In this document: in pieces, positions 1 to 6,018 of the stretch
Layout: every line of letters begins with the position of its first letter
How positions within the stretch are numbered: position 1 is the first letter of the stretch
Position numbers and translations under genes: made by a program
The notes under the pieces: generated by a model
Database searches by the model: none
What the model saw: the letters and a program-made list of their open reading frames with translations, nothing else
Told to the model about the DNA's origin: nothing
From: a virus
Direction: 5' to 3' (one strand)
Length of the DNA stretch: 51,294 bases
IMG/VR virus record: IMGVR_UViG_3300035670_000302
Coordinates: 1-51,294 of that record

Positions 1-4
1 ATCA

Positions 5-110
5 GGTACCCCTGCCGGTCTACGGCCTAGTACCAAAGAGTATACACACGGTCAAGATATTTGCAAAAGCAAATAGAAACACCCCTGAACTAACGGCTTA
101 GAGCAGGGGT
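5..110 (-). terminator. Structured region downstream of large terminase
   Basis: Downstream of the terminase stop (reading the minus strand) lie three inverted repeats. One has arms ACCCCTG/CAGGGGT at 81-87 and 104-110 with a short T-rich stretch after it on the minus strand. The second is ATTTGC-AAAA-GCAAAT at 59-74. The third is a branched structure with outer arms GGTAC/GTACC at 5-9 and 31-35 enclosing GCCG/CGGC. The first may be a weak Rho-independent terminator of the packaging operon. No gene is seen in 1-166. The T-run is poor, so termination is an inference. Confidence 0.4.
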
Positions 111-166
111 GCCGACGAGATACACTGTGGAGGTGTAGCGCCGTCAAGTATACTGGATGTTGACTA

Positions 167-2434
167 CTATGTCCAACCTGCGGCGTGGACCCGCTTCACT
201 TCACGCTTGGCGGCAGTCACCGCCCCAACTGGGCTATCCACATGCAACATTAGGTACTGGAGTGCCTCGGCGACGTGCGAGTGCTTGTTCTTGTCGATCA
301 CGTTGTCCTGCTTCTGCTTGTAGCGATAACCCCCCATCATCGCGGCCTTGAGCCGCGTACACCGGGGGTCCACGACGAACGCCGGGTCGCCATCGACCTG
401 CCTCATAAGGTACTCGTCAACCGCGTTCACACGCGCAGAGATATTATTAGTCTTGGCAGGGATGACCCTGAGATTCTCAGCCTTGATGATGTCCACGGCA
501 CTGCGCTCGTCCGTCTGCGCCCTCTGCACCCCCGCCGGGTCGACCACGACGAGTATGGGAGACCCCGCGAACCGCTCATATAGTAGTGGCTTCAACTCCG
601 TCCGGATGAACCGCTGTATGCCCATGTCAAACGAGACCCTCTCGTCCAGTATCAGCACCCGCCCACGGGCGTCCTGCTGACCAATAATTGCCGCAGGTGT
701 CAACCCGAGGTCCATCCCCACGATGATGGGCCGAGCGCCGTTGGCGATGGGTCGTAGCGGGCCGGAGGCCATGTGGTAGTCCGGCCGGAAGTACTTGTAC
801 ACCGGCGTCCCCGCCAGCGACAGGCCGTACTCACCATCTATATAGACGCGGATGTACTCGTCACTGCGCCCTTGGATGTCGTAGTACCCCTCGGGCAGGT
901 TCTCTATGTTCTCGGCGTAGGCACTGCGCCCCGAGGGCTGTTTGTACACCGCCCACCCGTTGTTGTTAGGCGAGACGCCATCCTTGGGATCAAGCCCCTC
1001 CATTTGGAAGTACCACCAAGTGTCCATCGTGGGCGGGTTAGTGTCACCCCACATGCCAAACCACGTCGGCCCGCCATCCTTCGACGACGGATAACGACCA
1101 ATACGTTTTGACATGGCATCCACGATGTCCGGGTGGATGTCCCTGCACTCGTTGAACCACGCACCGGTCAACTCCAGCGAGTTGAGGTTAGCCACATCGT
1201 CCGCGTCGTCCAGTGCGCGGAACATAATCTCAGCCTCGACATCCCCGACCTTGAAGAAATAAGTCTTCGTCGTCCGCATGTACTCGCCACACTGCCCCGG
1301 CGGGAACCAATCCAGAAATGTCTTTATGGTGGTGTCCTGTAACTGGCGCACGGTCTCTCTGACCACCGCCCACCGCGACTTACGCACCCCTCGCGGGTTA
1401 GGGTTCTGCATACTCGCCCGACGAATCAACTCAAAACAACAAGTCACGCTCTTACCACTGTTGTGGTGGATAGTCCCGTCGGCAGTCACATAGTTGTTGG
1501 TATCGAGGACCTGCAAATCCCAATACGACCGCTTGCGCGCCTCCCGCTCAATTGATACTATGGGCCTGTCGGATACGGAGGTTAAGTAGAATGACTCATC
1601 ATAAATCTCAGAACACTCAGCGGATCGTGGCGCTTGCGGATGGCACTCTGTCCTCCACGCAGATCGCGCAGTCCGTTGGGCTGTCCCCTCGCTATGTGCG
1701 GAAAGTAATGCTCCGGCTGGACTTGCCCCGGCTAACAGAGGGTGCGCAACCGGGGAAACAAAACCACCAATACCAGTCAGGACGCCGGATAGACCAAGAC
1801 GGGTATGTGCTTGTAACCGCTCCCAAAGACCACCCGTACGCAAGACTTCGGACGCACCGGGATACCAAGTTGATGTTTGAGCATCGACTTGTTCTTGAAC
1901 AAACTCTAGGTCGATACCTTCTTCCTGAAGAAGTTGTAGACCATATCGACGGGCTGACGCTGCATAACGCGCCAGAGAACCTCCGGCTGTTCGCCTCGAA
2001 CGCCGATCATCTTTCTGCGACAAAAGCAGGCTGTGGGCCAAGGTTGTCAGCGGCTGGGAGCCGGAATACTGGGATACGGACTGACCTTGGGAAAGAGATC
2101 GAACGTGTCGATATGCACGCGACCCGTCGTAAACGAGGTGATGTTCGTTTGCGGCAAATTCTCCTTGCGGCGTTGTCACTCGGTATAGATAGTCCGTACC
2201 TTTCGGGAAGCTCCCCCCACACCAAGAAAGCTGGAATCGACATGACGTCTCGTTCCACGATAGAACGCGCATTGGCCGATCTATACGCGCGATGGGAAGC
2301 AGGCCATACTCAGTAACCACGAGGGTTTCGGGCGCTAAGCACCCTACAGGCCCCATGAGAACCCGCATTTTGCGGTTGTCCTGCATGAATTTCGCCCCTG
2401 TCGGGGGCGGCGTGTAGTCAATTGACAGCGACAT
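167..2434 (-). CDS. Large terminase (packaging ATPase/nuclease) interrupted by an intein
   Basis: DNA-packaging motor subunit: hydrolyses ATP to drive DNA into the prohead and cuts the concatemer. The 755-residue precursor has an N-extein of 31 residues, an intein at residues 32-325 and a C-extein of 430 residues. After splicing, GPVG joins SGKS to rebuild the P-loop GPVGSGKS. The ATPase part continues with a WFNE acidic motif. The C-terminal RNase H-like nuclease shows acidic residues at D575 (GMDLG) and D632 (VVVDP). The spliced length (about 461 aa) fits T7-like large terminases. The start overlaps the upstream 73-aa gene by 17 bp, with only a weak ribosome site, suggesting translational coupling. 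Without splicing the ATPase cannot work because its nucleotide loop is split. High confidence. Confidence 0.95.
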   Translation of the reverse strand: MSLSIDYTPPPTGAKFMQDNRKMRVLMGPVGCLAPETLVVTEYGLLPIARIDRPMRVLSWNETSCRFQLSWCGGSFPKGTDYLYRVTTPQGEFAANEHHLVYDGSRAYRHVRSLSQGQSVSQYSGSQPLTTLAHSLLLSQKDDRRSRRTAGGSLARYAASARRYGLQLLQEEGIDLEFVQEQVDAQTSTWYPGASEVLRTGGLWERLQAHTRLGLSGVLTGIGGFVSPVAHPLLAGASPAGALLSAHSEGTAQRTARSAWRTECHPQAPRSAECSEIYDESFYLTSVSDRPIVSIEREARKRSYWDLQVLDTNNYVTADGTIHHNSGKSVTCCFELIRRASMQNPNPRGVRKSRWAVVRETVRQLQDTTIKTFLDWFPPGQCGEYMRTTKTYFFKVGDVEAEIMFRALDDADDVANLNSLELTGAWFNECRDIHPDIVDAMSKRIGRYPSSKDGGPTWFGMWGDTNPPTMDTWWYFQMEGLDPKDGVSPNNNGWAVYKQPSGRSAYAENIENLPEGYYDIQGRSDEYIRVYIDGEYGLSLAGTPVYKYFRPDYHMASGPLRPIANGARPIIVGMDLGLTPAAIIGQQDARGRVLILDERVSFDMGIQRFIRTELKPLLYERFAGSPILVVVDPAGVQRAQTDERSAVDIIKAENLRVIPAKTNNISARVNAVDEYLMRQVDGDPAFVVDPRCTRLKAAMMGGYRYKQKQDNVIDKNKHSHVAEALQYLMLHVDSPVGAVTAAKREVKRVHAAGWT
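1460..2341 (-). other. Intein in the terminase Walker A loop (294 aa)
   Basis: Protein-splicing element in the terminase P-loop. It begins at Cys1 (codon 2341-2339), followed by LAPETLV, a typical block A. Block B lies near intein residues 60-70 (GEFAANEHHLVY). Block F is near DLQVLDTNNYVTADG, and block G ends IHHN (Asn codon 1462-1460) before Ser+1 of the C-extein. Cys1, the B-block His, the penultimate His, the terminal Asn and the Ser+1 nucleophile are all present, so splicing should be possible. The stretch between blocks B and F, about 165 residues, has no recognisable homing domain on this strand. It is rich in Ser, Ala, Gly and Arg, as expected of the complement of another gene. That gene, an HNH nuclease, lies on the plus strand. 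Confidence 0.93.
1591..2316 (+). CDS. HNH homing-type endonuclease encoded antisense inside the intein
   Basis: The 241-residue protein lies wholly within the intein but on the opposite strand. It starts with a helix-turn-helix (residues about 10-42, including IAQSVGLSPRYVRKVM). An HNH_3-type nuclease core follows: EHR at 97-99, DHIDG with H118, PENLRL with N130 and ADH with H140. About 100 less recognisable residues follow. Start choice: ATG 1591 has GGAGG at 1577-1581 with 9-nt spacing. An earlier in-frame ATG at 1552 lacks this and adds 13 unconvincing residues. In the usual arrangement the homing nuclease is fused in frame within the intein. Here it would be a separate protein made from the opposite strand. 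Its target is presumably the intein-free terminase P-loop; that is inferred. Confidence 0.9.
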   Translation: MTHHKSQNTQRIVALADGTLSSTQIAQSVGLSPRYVRKVMLRLDLPRLTEGAQPGKQNHQYQSGRRIDQDGYVLVTAPKDHPYARLRTHRDTKLMFEHRLVLEQTLGRYLLPEEVVDHIDGLTLHNAPENLRLFASNADHLSATKAGCGPRLSAAGSRNTGIRTDLGKEIERVDMHATRRKRGDVRLRQILLAALSLGIDSPYLSGSSPHTKKAGIDMTSRSTIERALADLYARWEAGHTQ

Positions 2435-2639
2435 GGGCAGGCACCAGCGGTTCCAGCAACATAACCACGAACTTACGCCCCGAGCGCTTGGTTTTGACGA
2501 TCTTCGTCCTGAAAGAGACGTTGTTTCGCTTCAGAGCGAGGGTGAAATTGTGGTATTCCGCTGAATTATGTAGCTCAGCCGTGGGTAAACCCTCAAAAAC
2601 TGTCGAGAATTTACTCATCAACGCCATCGGAATAGCCAT
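2418..2639 (-). CDS. Small protein between terminase subunits (73 aa)
   Basis: Unrecognised 73-residue protein, basic in its second half (KIVKTKRSGRK), which may indicate nucleic-acid contact. It sits between the probable small and the large terminase genes, overlapping the upstream stop by 29 bp and the large terminase start by 17 bp. The three genes are therefore probably read as one coupled unit. ATG 2639 has AGAGGTG six bases upstream on the minus strand. Further in-frame ATGs at 2627 and 2618 are less well placed. An equally long plus-strand frame covers the same bases but has no operon context there, so this strand is preferred. A packaging-related role is suggested only by position. 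Confidence 0.7.
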   Translation of the reverse strand: MAIPMALMSKFSTVFEGLPTAELHNSAEYHNFTLALKRNNVSFRTKIVKTKRSGRKFVVMLLEPLVPAHVAVN

Positions 2640-3099
2640 CTGACACCTCTTCGGGGGTATTTTCGTGTTCTATCACCGTCGCTTCGTGGGATTGACCACC
2701 AAGATTGATCGTAATTCGTACACCACCGGCCAATCCAGAGGCATCTACGTCGTTTTTTGGCTCCAACCCACCCCATTTGACCGTCGATTTGATGAGGTCA
2801 GCCTTCACAGCGGGGCTTACAGACGGGTCGTGGATCAATAACCACGATGTTGTCAGGAGTTCTTCGGCTTGGGCGCGGGCTTTGAGACGGAAGGTGACAC
2901 CTTTATCCCTGACTTCTCCACGGTAATGCTCCACTTTCTTCAGAAAGGAAGCGTCCTGCTTGAAAACCAGCAAGTCCGTGACGGAAATGTTGTTCCTCGC
3001 TATGACTTCGTTGACCGTTTCTCCACTGCCCTCAAGAAGTAGGGCAACGTCGAATGCCAAGCGATCTGACCAGCGAGGGCGGGGTGCCATGTAAGTCAT
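2611..3099 (-). CDS. Probable small terminase / DNA-packaging protein
   Basis: The 162-residue protein is first in the packaging operon, directly before the large terminase unit. The N-terminal half is helical with a turn compatible with a helix-turn-helix (VNEVIARNNISVTDLLVF). The middle is charged and helical, and the tail is acidic and unstructured (EEVSDGYSDGVDE). Small terminases recognise viral DNA with an N-terminal HTH and bind the large subunit through the C-terminal region. Length and position fit, but no family was recognised with certainty. Two starts are possible, ATG 3099 or ATG 3090, and neither has a clear Shine-Dalgarno sequence, which is unusual here and may mean an initiation site close to the transcript 5' end. 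Confidence 0.65.
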   Translation of the reverse strand: MTYMAPRPRWSDRLAFDVALLLEGSGETVNEVIARNNISVTDLLVFKQDASFLKKVEHYRGEVRDKGVTFRLKARAQAEELLTTSWLLIHDPSVSPAVKADLIKSTVKWGGLEPKNDVDASGLAGGVRITINLGGQSHEATVIEHENTPEEVSDGYSDGVDE

Positions 3100-3595
3100 A
3101 GGGGGAGTGTAGACAATGGGGCGGGTGTTGTCTAGTGGGACTATGGTGCCAGTTTAGTGTGTAGGGGCGGGGATTTTTTGGGGGGCGCGACAAATTGGGT
3201 CTCGGTTGGGGGTGGGTGTAACTTTACACGTTGGTTTTTTGGGTGGTGTCGTGTGTGACTTACCATCATACGGGGGGAGGGGGCACAGCCAGTCCGACTG
3301 CCCCCCTGCAAGCCTAGTGGGGGGATGCTGGCGCAAGCGTTTCAGCCTATAAAACAAGCGAAAAAGATGAAAACAGCGTCGAATTAAACTTGACACGGAT
3401 GTCAGGTTATGGGAATCTAAGGGTGTCGGCGATCACACCTGAATCGCCACGCAAACGAAGGACTACCTTCGGCGCGGATGGGACGACCATACGCAAAGGC
3501 TCTTTAACAGTTCGGACAACAGGCGCGTCTGCATCCAGTGTAAGCGTGTGGACGTGACCTGAAACCTGCAATCCACAATGTAGAAGGACAGTGTT
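3100..3595. promoter_or_regulatory. Divergent intergenic leader between packaging and early operons
   Basis: No convincing gene is present in these roughly 500 bases. The region holds a G/C-tract hairpin (CCCCCC near 3301 with GGGGGG near 3320), AACTTTACACGT at 3220-3231, and AACTTGACACGG at 3387-3398, whose TTGACA could be a -35 box. A 17-18 bp spacing leads only to a poor -10. Then come an inverted repeat GGCGAT/ATCGCC at 3428-3448, a hairpin CGAAGG-ACTA-CCTTCG at 3456-3471, and a boxA-like site at 3498-3509. Both divergent operons presumably start here. The two AACTT elements match those in the array at 4387-5200, so one factor could control both places. Confidence 0.55.
3498..3509 (+). 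promoter_or_regulatory. boxA-like antitermination site
   Basis: GGCTCTTTAACA matches the bacterial ribosomal leader boxA (TGCTCTTTAACA) in 11 of 12 positions. It sits in the untranslated leader of the first plus-strand gene, just after two hairpins. BoxA RNA binds NusB/NusE and helps polymerase read through terminators. The function here is inferred from the match and the location. Confidence 0.45.
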
Positions 3596-3922
3596 ATGTC
3601 ACGCGTATTCAACGGTAGCGTTTCGATCACCACTAAAGTCACCAAGGCAGGAGTCAAGGTTCTCACCTTGAAGCCTGACCAGAATGGCAAGTGGAACAGC
3701 GACAACGTCGGAGAGTGCCTCAAGAAAGTGATGGAGTTGCACAAGTCGGAGGGGTTGCCCCTCGATGAGTGGATGTTGTTTAGCCCGAAGCTCGCCAAGG
3801 GCGAAAAGGCATCGCCGGTACTCCTCGCTCGCAAGCGCTTCGGCACCCCGTATATCGCGCTGCTCGCAGCGCAGAAAACGGCGGTAGCCGCTAAGGTCGA
3901 GACCAAGCCACAAGTGTGGTGA
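3596..3922 (+). CDS. Hypothetical early protein (108 aa)
   Basis: First gene of the plus-strand arm; not recognised. The 108 residues are basic and appear as a compact mixed fold, with a beta-rich start (SVSITTKVTKAGVKVLTL) and a helical middle. There is no signal peptide or membrane segment. The ATG is preceded by AAGGA nine bases upstream. It follows the boxA-like leader and is followed by a GC hairpin, so it is likely an early, well-expressed gene. Early phage genes in this place often modify host functions, but nothing in the sequence shows which. Confidence 0.75.
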   Translation: MSRVFNGSVSITTKVTKAGVKVLTLKPDQNGKWNSDNVGECLKKVMELHKSEGLPLDEWMLFSPKLAKGEKASPVLLARKRFGTPYIALLAAQKTAVAAKVETKPQVW

Positions 3923-3930
3923 CACAAACC

Positions 3931-3955
3931 GGCCCCAAGGATGGGGCCACCTTTT
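3931..3955 (+). terminator. Hairpin with short T-run after first early gene
   Basis: GGCCCC-AAGGAT-GGGGCC (3931-3948) is followed by ACCTTTT. It forms a six-base-pair GC stem with a weak T-tract, between two early genes. It could be a leaky terminator or a transcript-stabilising hairpin. Confidence 0.5.
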
Positions 3956-3966
3956 AGGAGAATGAA

Positions 3967-4062
3967 ATGAAGATGGCAAGCTGGAAAAATGAAAAGGTCT
4001 CACGCTGGCACGACTTCTGCTTCTGGGCAGTCGTCATACTGATCTGCGTCAAGTGGGACTGA
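3967..4062 (+). CDS. 31-aa single-span membrane microprotein
   Basis: A very short gene encoding 31 residues: a charged N-terminus (MKMASWKNEKVSRWHD), then a hydrophobic stretch FCFWAVVILICVKWD that could cross a membrane once. The start is supported by AGGAG at 3956-3960, six bases before ATG 3967. It lies between two hairpins in the early leader cassette. Possible roles include interference with host membrane functions, but no function can be assigned. Confidence 0.6.
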   Translation: MKMASWKNEKVSRWHDFCFWAVVILICVKWD

Positions 4063-4068
4063 TCGAAT

Positions 4069-4088
4069 GGGGTGGCGCAAGCCGCCCC
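4069..4088 (+). other. Intercistronic hairpin
   Basis: GGGGTGGC-GCAA-GCCGCCCC forms an eight-pair stem (one G-U) with a GCAA tetraloop, immediately after the 31-aa gene and before the next ribosome site. There is no T-run, so mRNA stabilisation or processing is more likely than termination. Confidence 0.5.
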
Positions 4089-4110
4089 AACCTTAATGAA
4101 GGAGATTGAT

Positions 4111-4347
4111 ATGAGTCTGTTAACAGATCAAGGGCAGTCCCTTGTGGACGCCCACGGCGGCTACGTCGCCGCTATCACGGCCCTGCGTCAGCAGGGCTAC
4201 ACCGTGGCTGATGGTCTCGCCGTAGATGGTGGTGTGCGCCTAGCGAAACGTGGCGGTGGTTACCAAACCGCTGTCCACTGCACCAACGACGTAATCGCGC
4301 TGGTGCGGGGTTGCCCCGCCAGCCACGCAGTCGTGGCATATAAGTGA
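4111..4347 (+). CDS. Hypothetical early protein (78 aa)
   Basis: Third gene of the leader cassette, 78 residues, not recognised. It begins MSLLTDQGQSLVDAHGG and has alternating helical and strand-like segments, with two Cys residues in the second half. The start at 4111 is chosen because AAGGAG lies about eight bases upstream. A longer frame from 4072 would run through the preceding hairpin and is rejected. The gene is followed at once by a strong terminator, so the cassette 3596-4347 is a closed transcription unit. Confidence 0.72.
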   Translation: MSLLTDQGQSLVDAHGGYVAAITALRQQGYTVADGLAVDGGVRLAKRGGGYQTAVHCTNDVIALVRGCPASHAVVAYK

Positions 4348-4350
4348 CCA

Positions 4351-4378
4351 AAGCCCCGCCGAAAGGCGGGGTTTTTTT
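4351..4378 (+). terminator. Rho-independent terminator
   Basis: AAGCCCCGCC-GAAA-GGCGGGG is followed by seven T residues: a seven-pair GC stem with GNRA loop, extended by A-T pairs. It is the strongest terminator in the window. It separates the leader cassette from the repeat region. Confidence 0.9.
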
Positions 4379-4574
4379 GTGCCTGAAACTTGACAACTTT
4401 ACACGTCAGGGCTGGCCGATCTAGGCCTGTAACTTGACAACTTGACACGGGGTTAGCTATCTAGCAGGTGAACCCTTCACCCATACGTCGGGGGGATGTA
4501 GGGCGCTACTTTACACAGGTACAGTACAGTAGGTACCGAACACCGAGTATGTAGTATATACTTGACATGTCAAG

Positions 4575-4602
4575 TTGTCAAGTTAGCGTGTATAGTTATG
4601 AT
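4575..4602 (+). promoter_or_regulatory. Sigma70-like promoter inside the array
   Basis: TTGTCA (4575-4580), 16-bp spacer, TATGAT (4597-4602): five of six matches in each box. It is oriented toward the 5278 gene and flanked on both sides by AACTT elements, as expected of a regulated promoter. Confidence 0.45.
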
Positions 4603-4720
4603 AACTTGACACGTCATGTCAAGTTAGACGTGTAAAGTTATGGTGTAAAGTTAGCATAACTTGACACGTAGTGTCAAGTTAGACGTGTAAAGTTAATAAC
4701 TTGACGTGTAAAGTTACCTA

Positions 4721-4882
4721 CAACTATCTACGATTTTGGCCAACTATCTACAAATCTAGGCGAAAAACAGCCCCAAAAGCCATGGGTGCTAACTTTACAA
4801 CTTGACATGACCAAAGCCTTGATCCACAAGGATTTTCTTTCTTACTATACATATTTACTATCTAAACTATCTAAAGTATCTA
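4721..4882 (+). repeat. ACTATCTA repeat family
   Basis: CAACTATCTAC occurs at 4721-4731 and 4741-4751, exactly 20 bp apart. ACTATCTA then occurs at 4857-4864 and 4866-4873, and AGTATCTA at 4875-4882, with 9-bp period. Inverted relatives (AGATAGATA) occur near 4962 and near 5064-5080. This family is distinct from the AACTT elements and lies in the A/T-rich half. Candidate initiator-binding iterons. Confidence 0.7.
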
Positions 4883-5277
4883 TGATTTTTTCCTACCCTT
4901 TCGCGTAGGAAATTTTTTTTTAAGCCGCTACAACTCTAGGACGATCGTATCATTTTCCAACAGATAGATACCTAAACCACCTACCTCTTCCGTAACCCCT
5001 TGATTTTACTACACTTAGCCTTCCCAAAATGTAAAGTTATCCCCAAACTATACACGCCAAAATCTAGATAGCACAGATAGTTCCGCGCCCTCCCTTCTCG
5101 CTAAGTCCTTGTTTTCTGGATATATTCTGTTCCAGCCGTGTAAAGTTACTCCCCTTTACCTAGTCCCTATTCCCCCCTAACCCCCCAAAACTTGACACGG
5201 CGGCCGGCCCCGTGCCATGCTGATGGGGTCGAGGCAGTTCGCCCCGACATTCATGAAAATTTTGAGGTAACGACCTT

Positions 5278-5529
5278 ATGAACAAACATATTAAACAATA
5301 CAAAGCCCGTAGCGGTGTAATGATGTTCAAACCTAGTGTCCAACTGATCCAACAGATGGATGACGACATGCAAGGCTTCTGCCTTGCATGTGGAAACGTT
5401 AACGACTCTGTAGAACCCGATGCCCAACGGTATGAGTGTGAGTGCTGTGGTGAAGAGAAAGTATACGGCGCTTCCGAACTCGCCCTGATGGGTCTCTGCT
5501 TCGACGCTGAGGTAACGACCAATGCGTAA
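5278..5529 (+). CDS. Zinc-ribbon-like small protein (83 aa)
   Basis: Unrecognised 83-residue protein with two Cys pairs, CLAC (in GFCLACGN) and CECC (in YECECCGEE), about 20 residues apart. This is the classic spacing of a treble-clef or zinc-ribbon metal site. A basic N-terminus precedes it. Such mini-ribbons bind nucleic acid or protein. It is the first gene after the repeat region and starts with GAGGTAACGACC. Its last codons run through the next copy of that element and overlap the next gene by 8 bp. Role unknown; a regulator of nearby transcription is possible. Confidence 0.78.
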   Translation: MNKHIKQYKARSGVMMFKPSVQLIQQMDDDMQGFCLACGNVNDSVEPDAQRYECECCGEEKVYGASELALMGLCFDAEVTTNA

Positions 5530-5752
5530 GCATAACTTTACGATTGAAGTAACTGACACCTATGGTGGTGAGGCCAACTACGCTTGGGTCAAGAGACTCA
5601 AGGTGGTGGCCACCACAGCAAGAGGCGCTGTCCGGATGGTATCCAAAGATACCGGCTTCAAGTTCCGTCTGTCTTGGTTCGACGGCGAGACTTGGCGCTA
5701 CGATGCCAAGAACGCTTGTATCTGCCTTTTCATCAACCACGAAACCTTCTGA
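5522..5752 (+). CDS. Hypothetical protein (76 aa)
   Basis: 76 residues with a beta-rich start (FTIEVTDTYGGEANYAWVKR) followed by a short helix (TARGAVRMVSKDTG) and further strands. This pattern resembles small proteins found in many environmental phages and plasmids, but no function is known to me. Translationally linked: its ATG lies inside the end of the previous gene, and its stop TGA overlaps the next GAGGTAACGACC element. Confidence 0.78.
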   Translation: MRKHNFTIEVTDTYGGEANYAWVKRLKVVATTARGAVRMVSKDTGFKFRLSWFDGETWRYDAKNACICLFINHETF

Positions 5753-5763
5753 GGTAACGACCC

Positions 5764-6018
5764 ATGGATAAACAACAGCACCTAGACTACCTCTGTGAGG
5801 CCGCAGAATGGTCTCTCAGAAGCGGAGTAGATGTAACCGTATCACCCCACGGTAGTGTCGAGATCGTCGTCCACAGGACGACTGTGGCCCTGTTGGAAGG
5901 ACATCAGGCCGATGCCTTCCTCGACGAAGCCAAGTTCCTGTGGGAGGAACTGGAAGAAATCGCCCTTGACTGGGTGTATCTAGCCCTTGCAAAACCCTAT
6001 GTGGAGAACTCCATATGA
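5764..6018 (+). CDS. Hypothetical acidic protein (84 aa)
   Basis: 84 residues, acidic, with a predicted helix-strand-strand-helix character and a C-terminal amphipathic helix (FLDEAKFLWEELEEIALDWV). No family recognised. It begins one base after GAGGTAACGACC. Its stop overlaps the next start in an ATGA junction, so the next gene is coupled to it rather than having its own element. Confidence 0.75.
   Translation: MDKQQHLDYLCEAAEWSLRSGVDVTVSPHGSVEIVVHRTTVALLEGHQADAFLDEAKFLWEELEEIALDWVYLALAKPYVENSI

Larger units (their letters stand above)
4387..5200. repeat. Array of AACTTKACACGT elements in both orientations
   Basis: By eye there are 24 copies. Plus-strand starts: 4387, 4395, 4431, 4439, 4507, 4559, 4603, 4658, 4698, 4791, 4799, 5046, 5189. 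Minus-strand copies at 4568, 4576, 4586, 4617, 4628, 4642, 4670, 4683, 4704, 5030, 5136 (left ends). Variants are AACTTGACACG, AACTTTACACG and AACTATACACGC. Several occur as tight tandems such as AACTTGACAACTTTACACGT (4387-4406, near-repeat 4431-4450). Others are face-to-face pairs, for example CTTGACATGTCAAG at 4561-4574. Two more copies lie at 3220 and 3387. The elements contain TTGACA or TTTACA, so they could overlap -35 boxes. Confidence 0.85.
4380..5277. promoter_or_regulatory. Gene-free repeat region: candidate replication origin / control region
   Basis: About 900 bp with no supported gene and clearly more A/T-rich than its surroundings. It contains two repeat families, annotated separately: AACTTKACACGT elements and ACTATCTA elements. 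A sigma70-like promoter is also visible. A/T-richest sequence lies around 4840-4970. Together these resemble phage or plasmid origins built from iterons beside an unwinding region. They equally resemble a dense operator array. Both readings are inference from layout. Confidence 0.6.

Noticed and set aside
1552-1590. N-terminal extension of the antisense HNH gene
   Set aside because: The start at 1591 has GGAGG at proper spacing; the extension lies upstream of it without a ribosome site.
2422-2643. 73-aa plus-strand frame opposite the 73-aa terminase-linked gene
   Set aside because: The minus-strand frame has a ribosome site and operon context; this frame has neither and is a shadow.
3154-3396. 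80-aa minus-strand frame in the intergenic leader
   Set aside because: Low-complexity, Arg/Pro-rich, no ribosome site, overlaps hairpins and the AACTT elements.
4387-5200. Each TTGACA as a separate sigma70 promoter
   Set aside because: Most copies lack a -10 box at 16-18 bp; only 4575-4602 gives a fair match.
4380-5277. CRISPR array interpretation of the repeats
   Set aside because: Repeats are short, in both orientations, irregularly spaced and variable; no cas genes (the Cas4-like nuclease lies far away).
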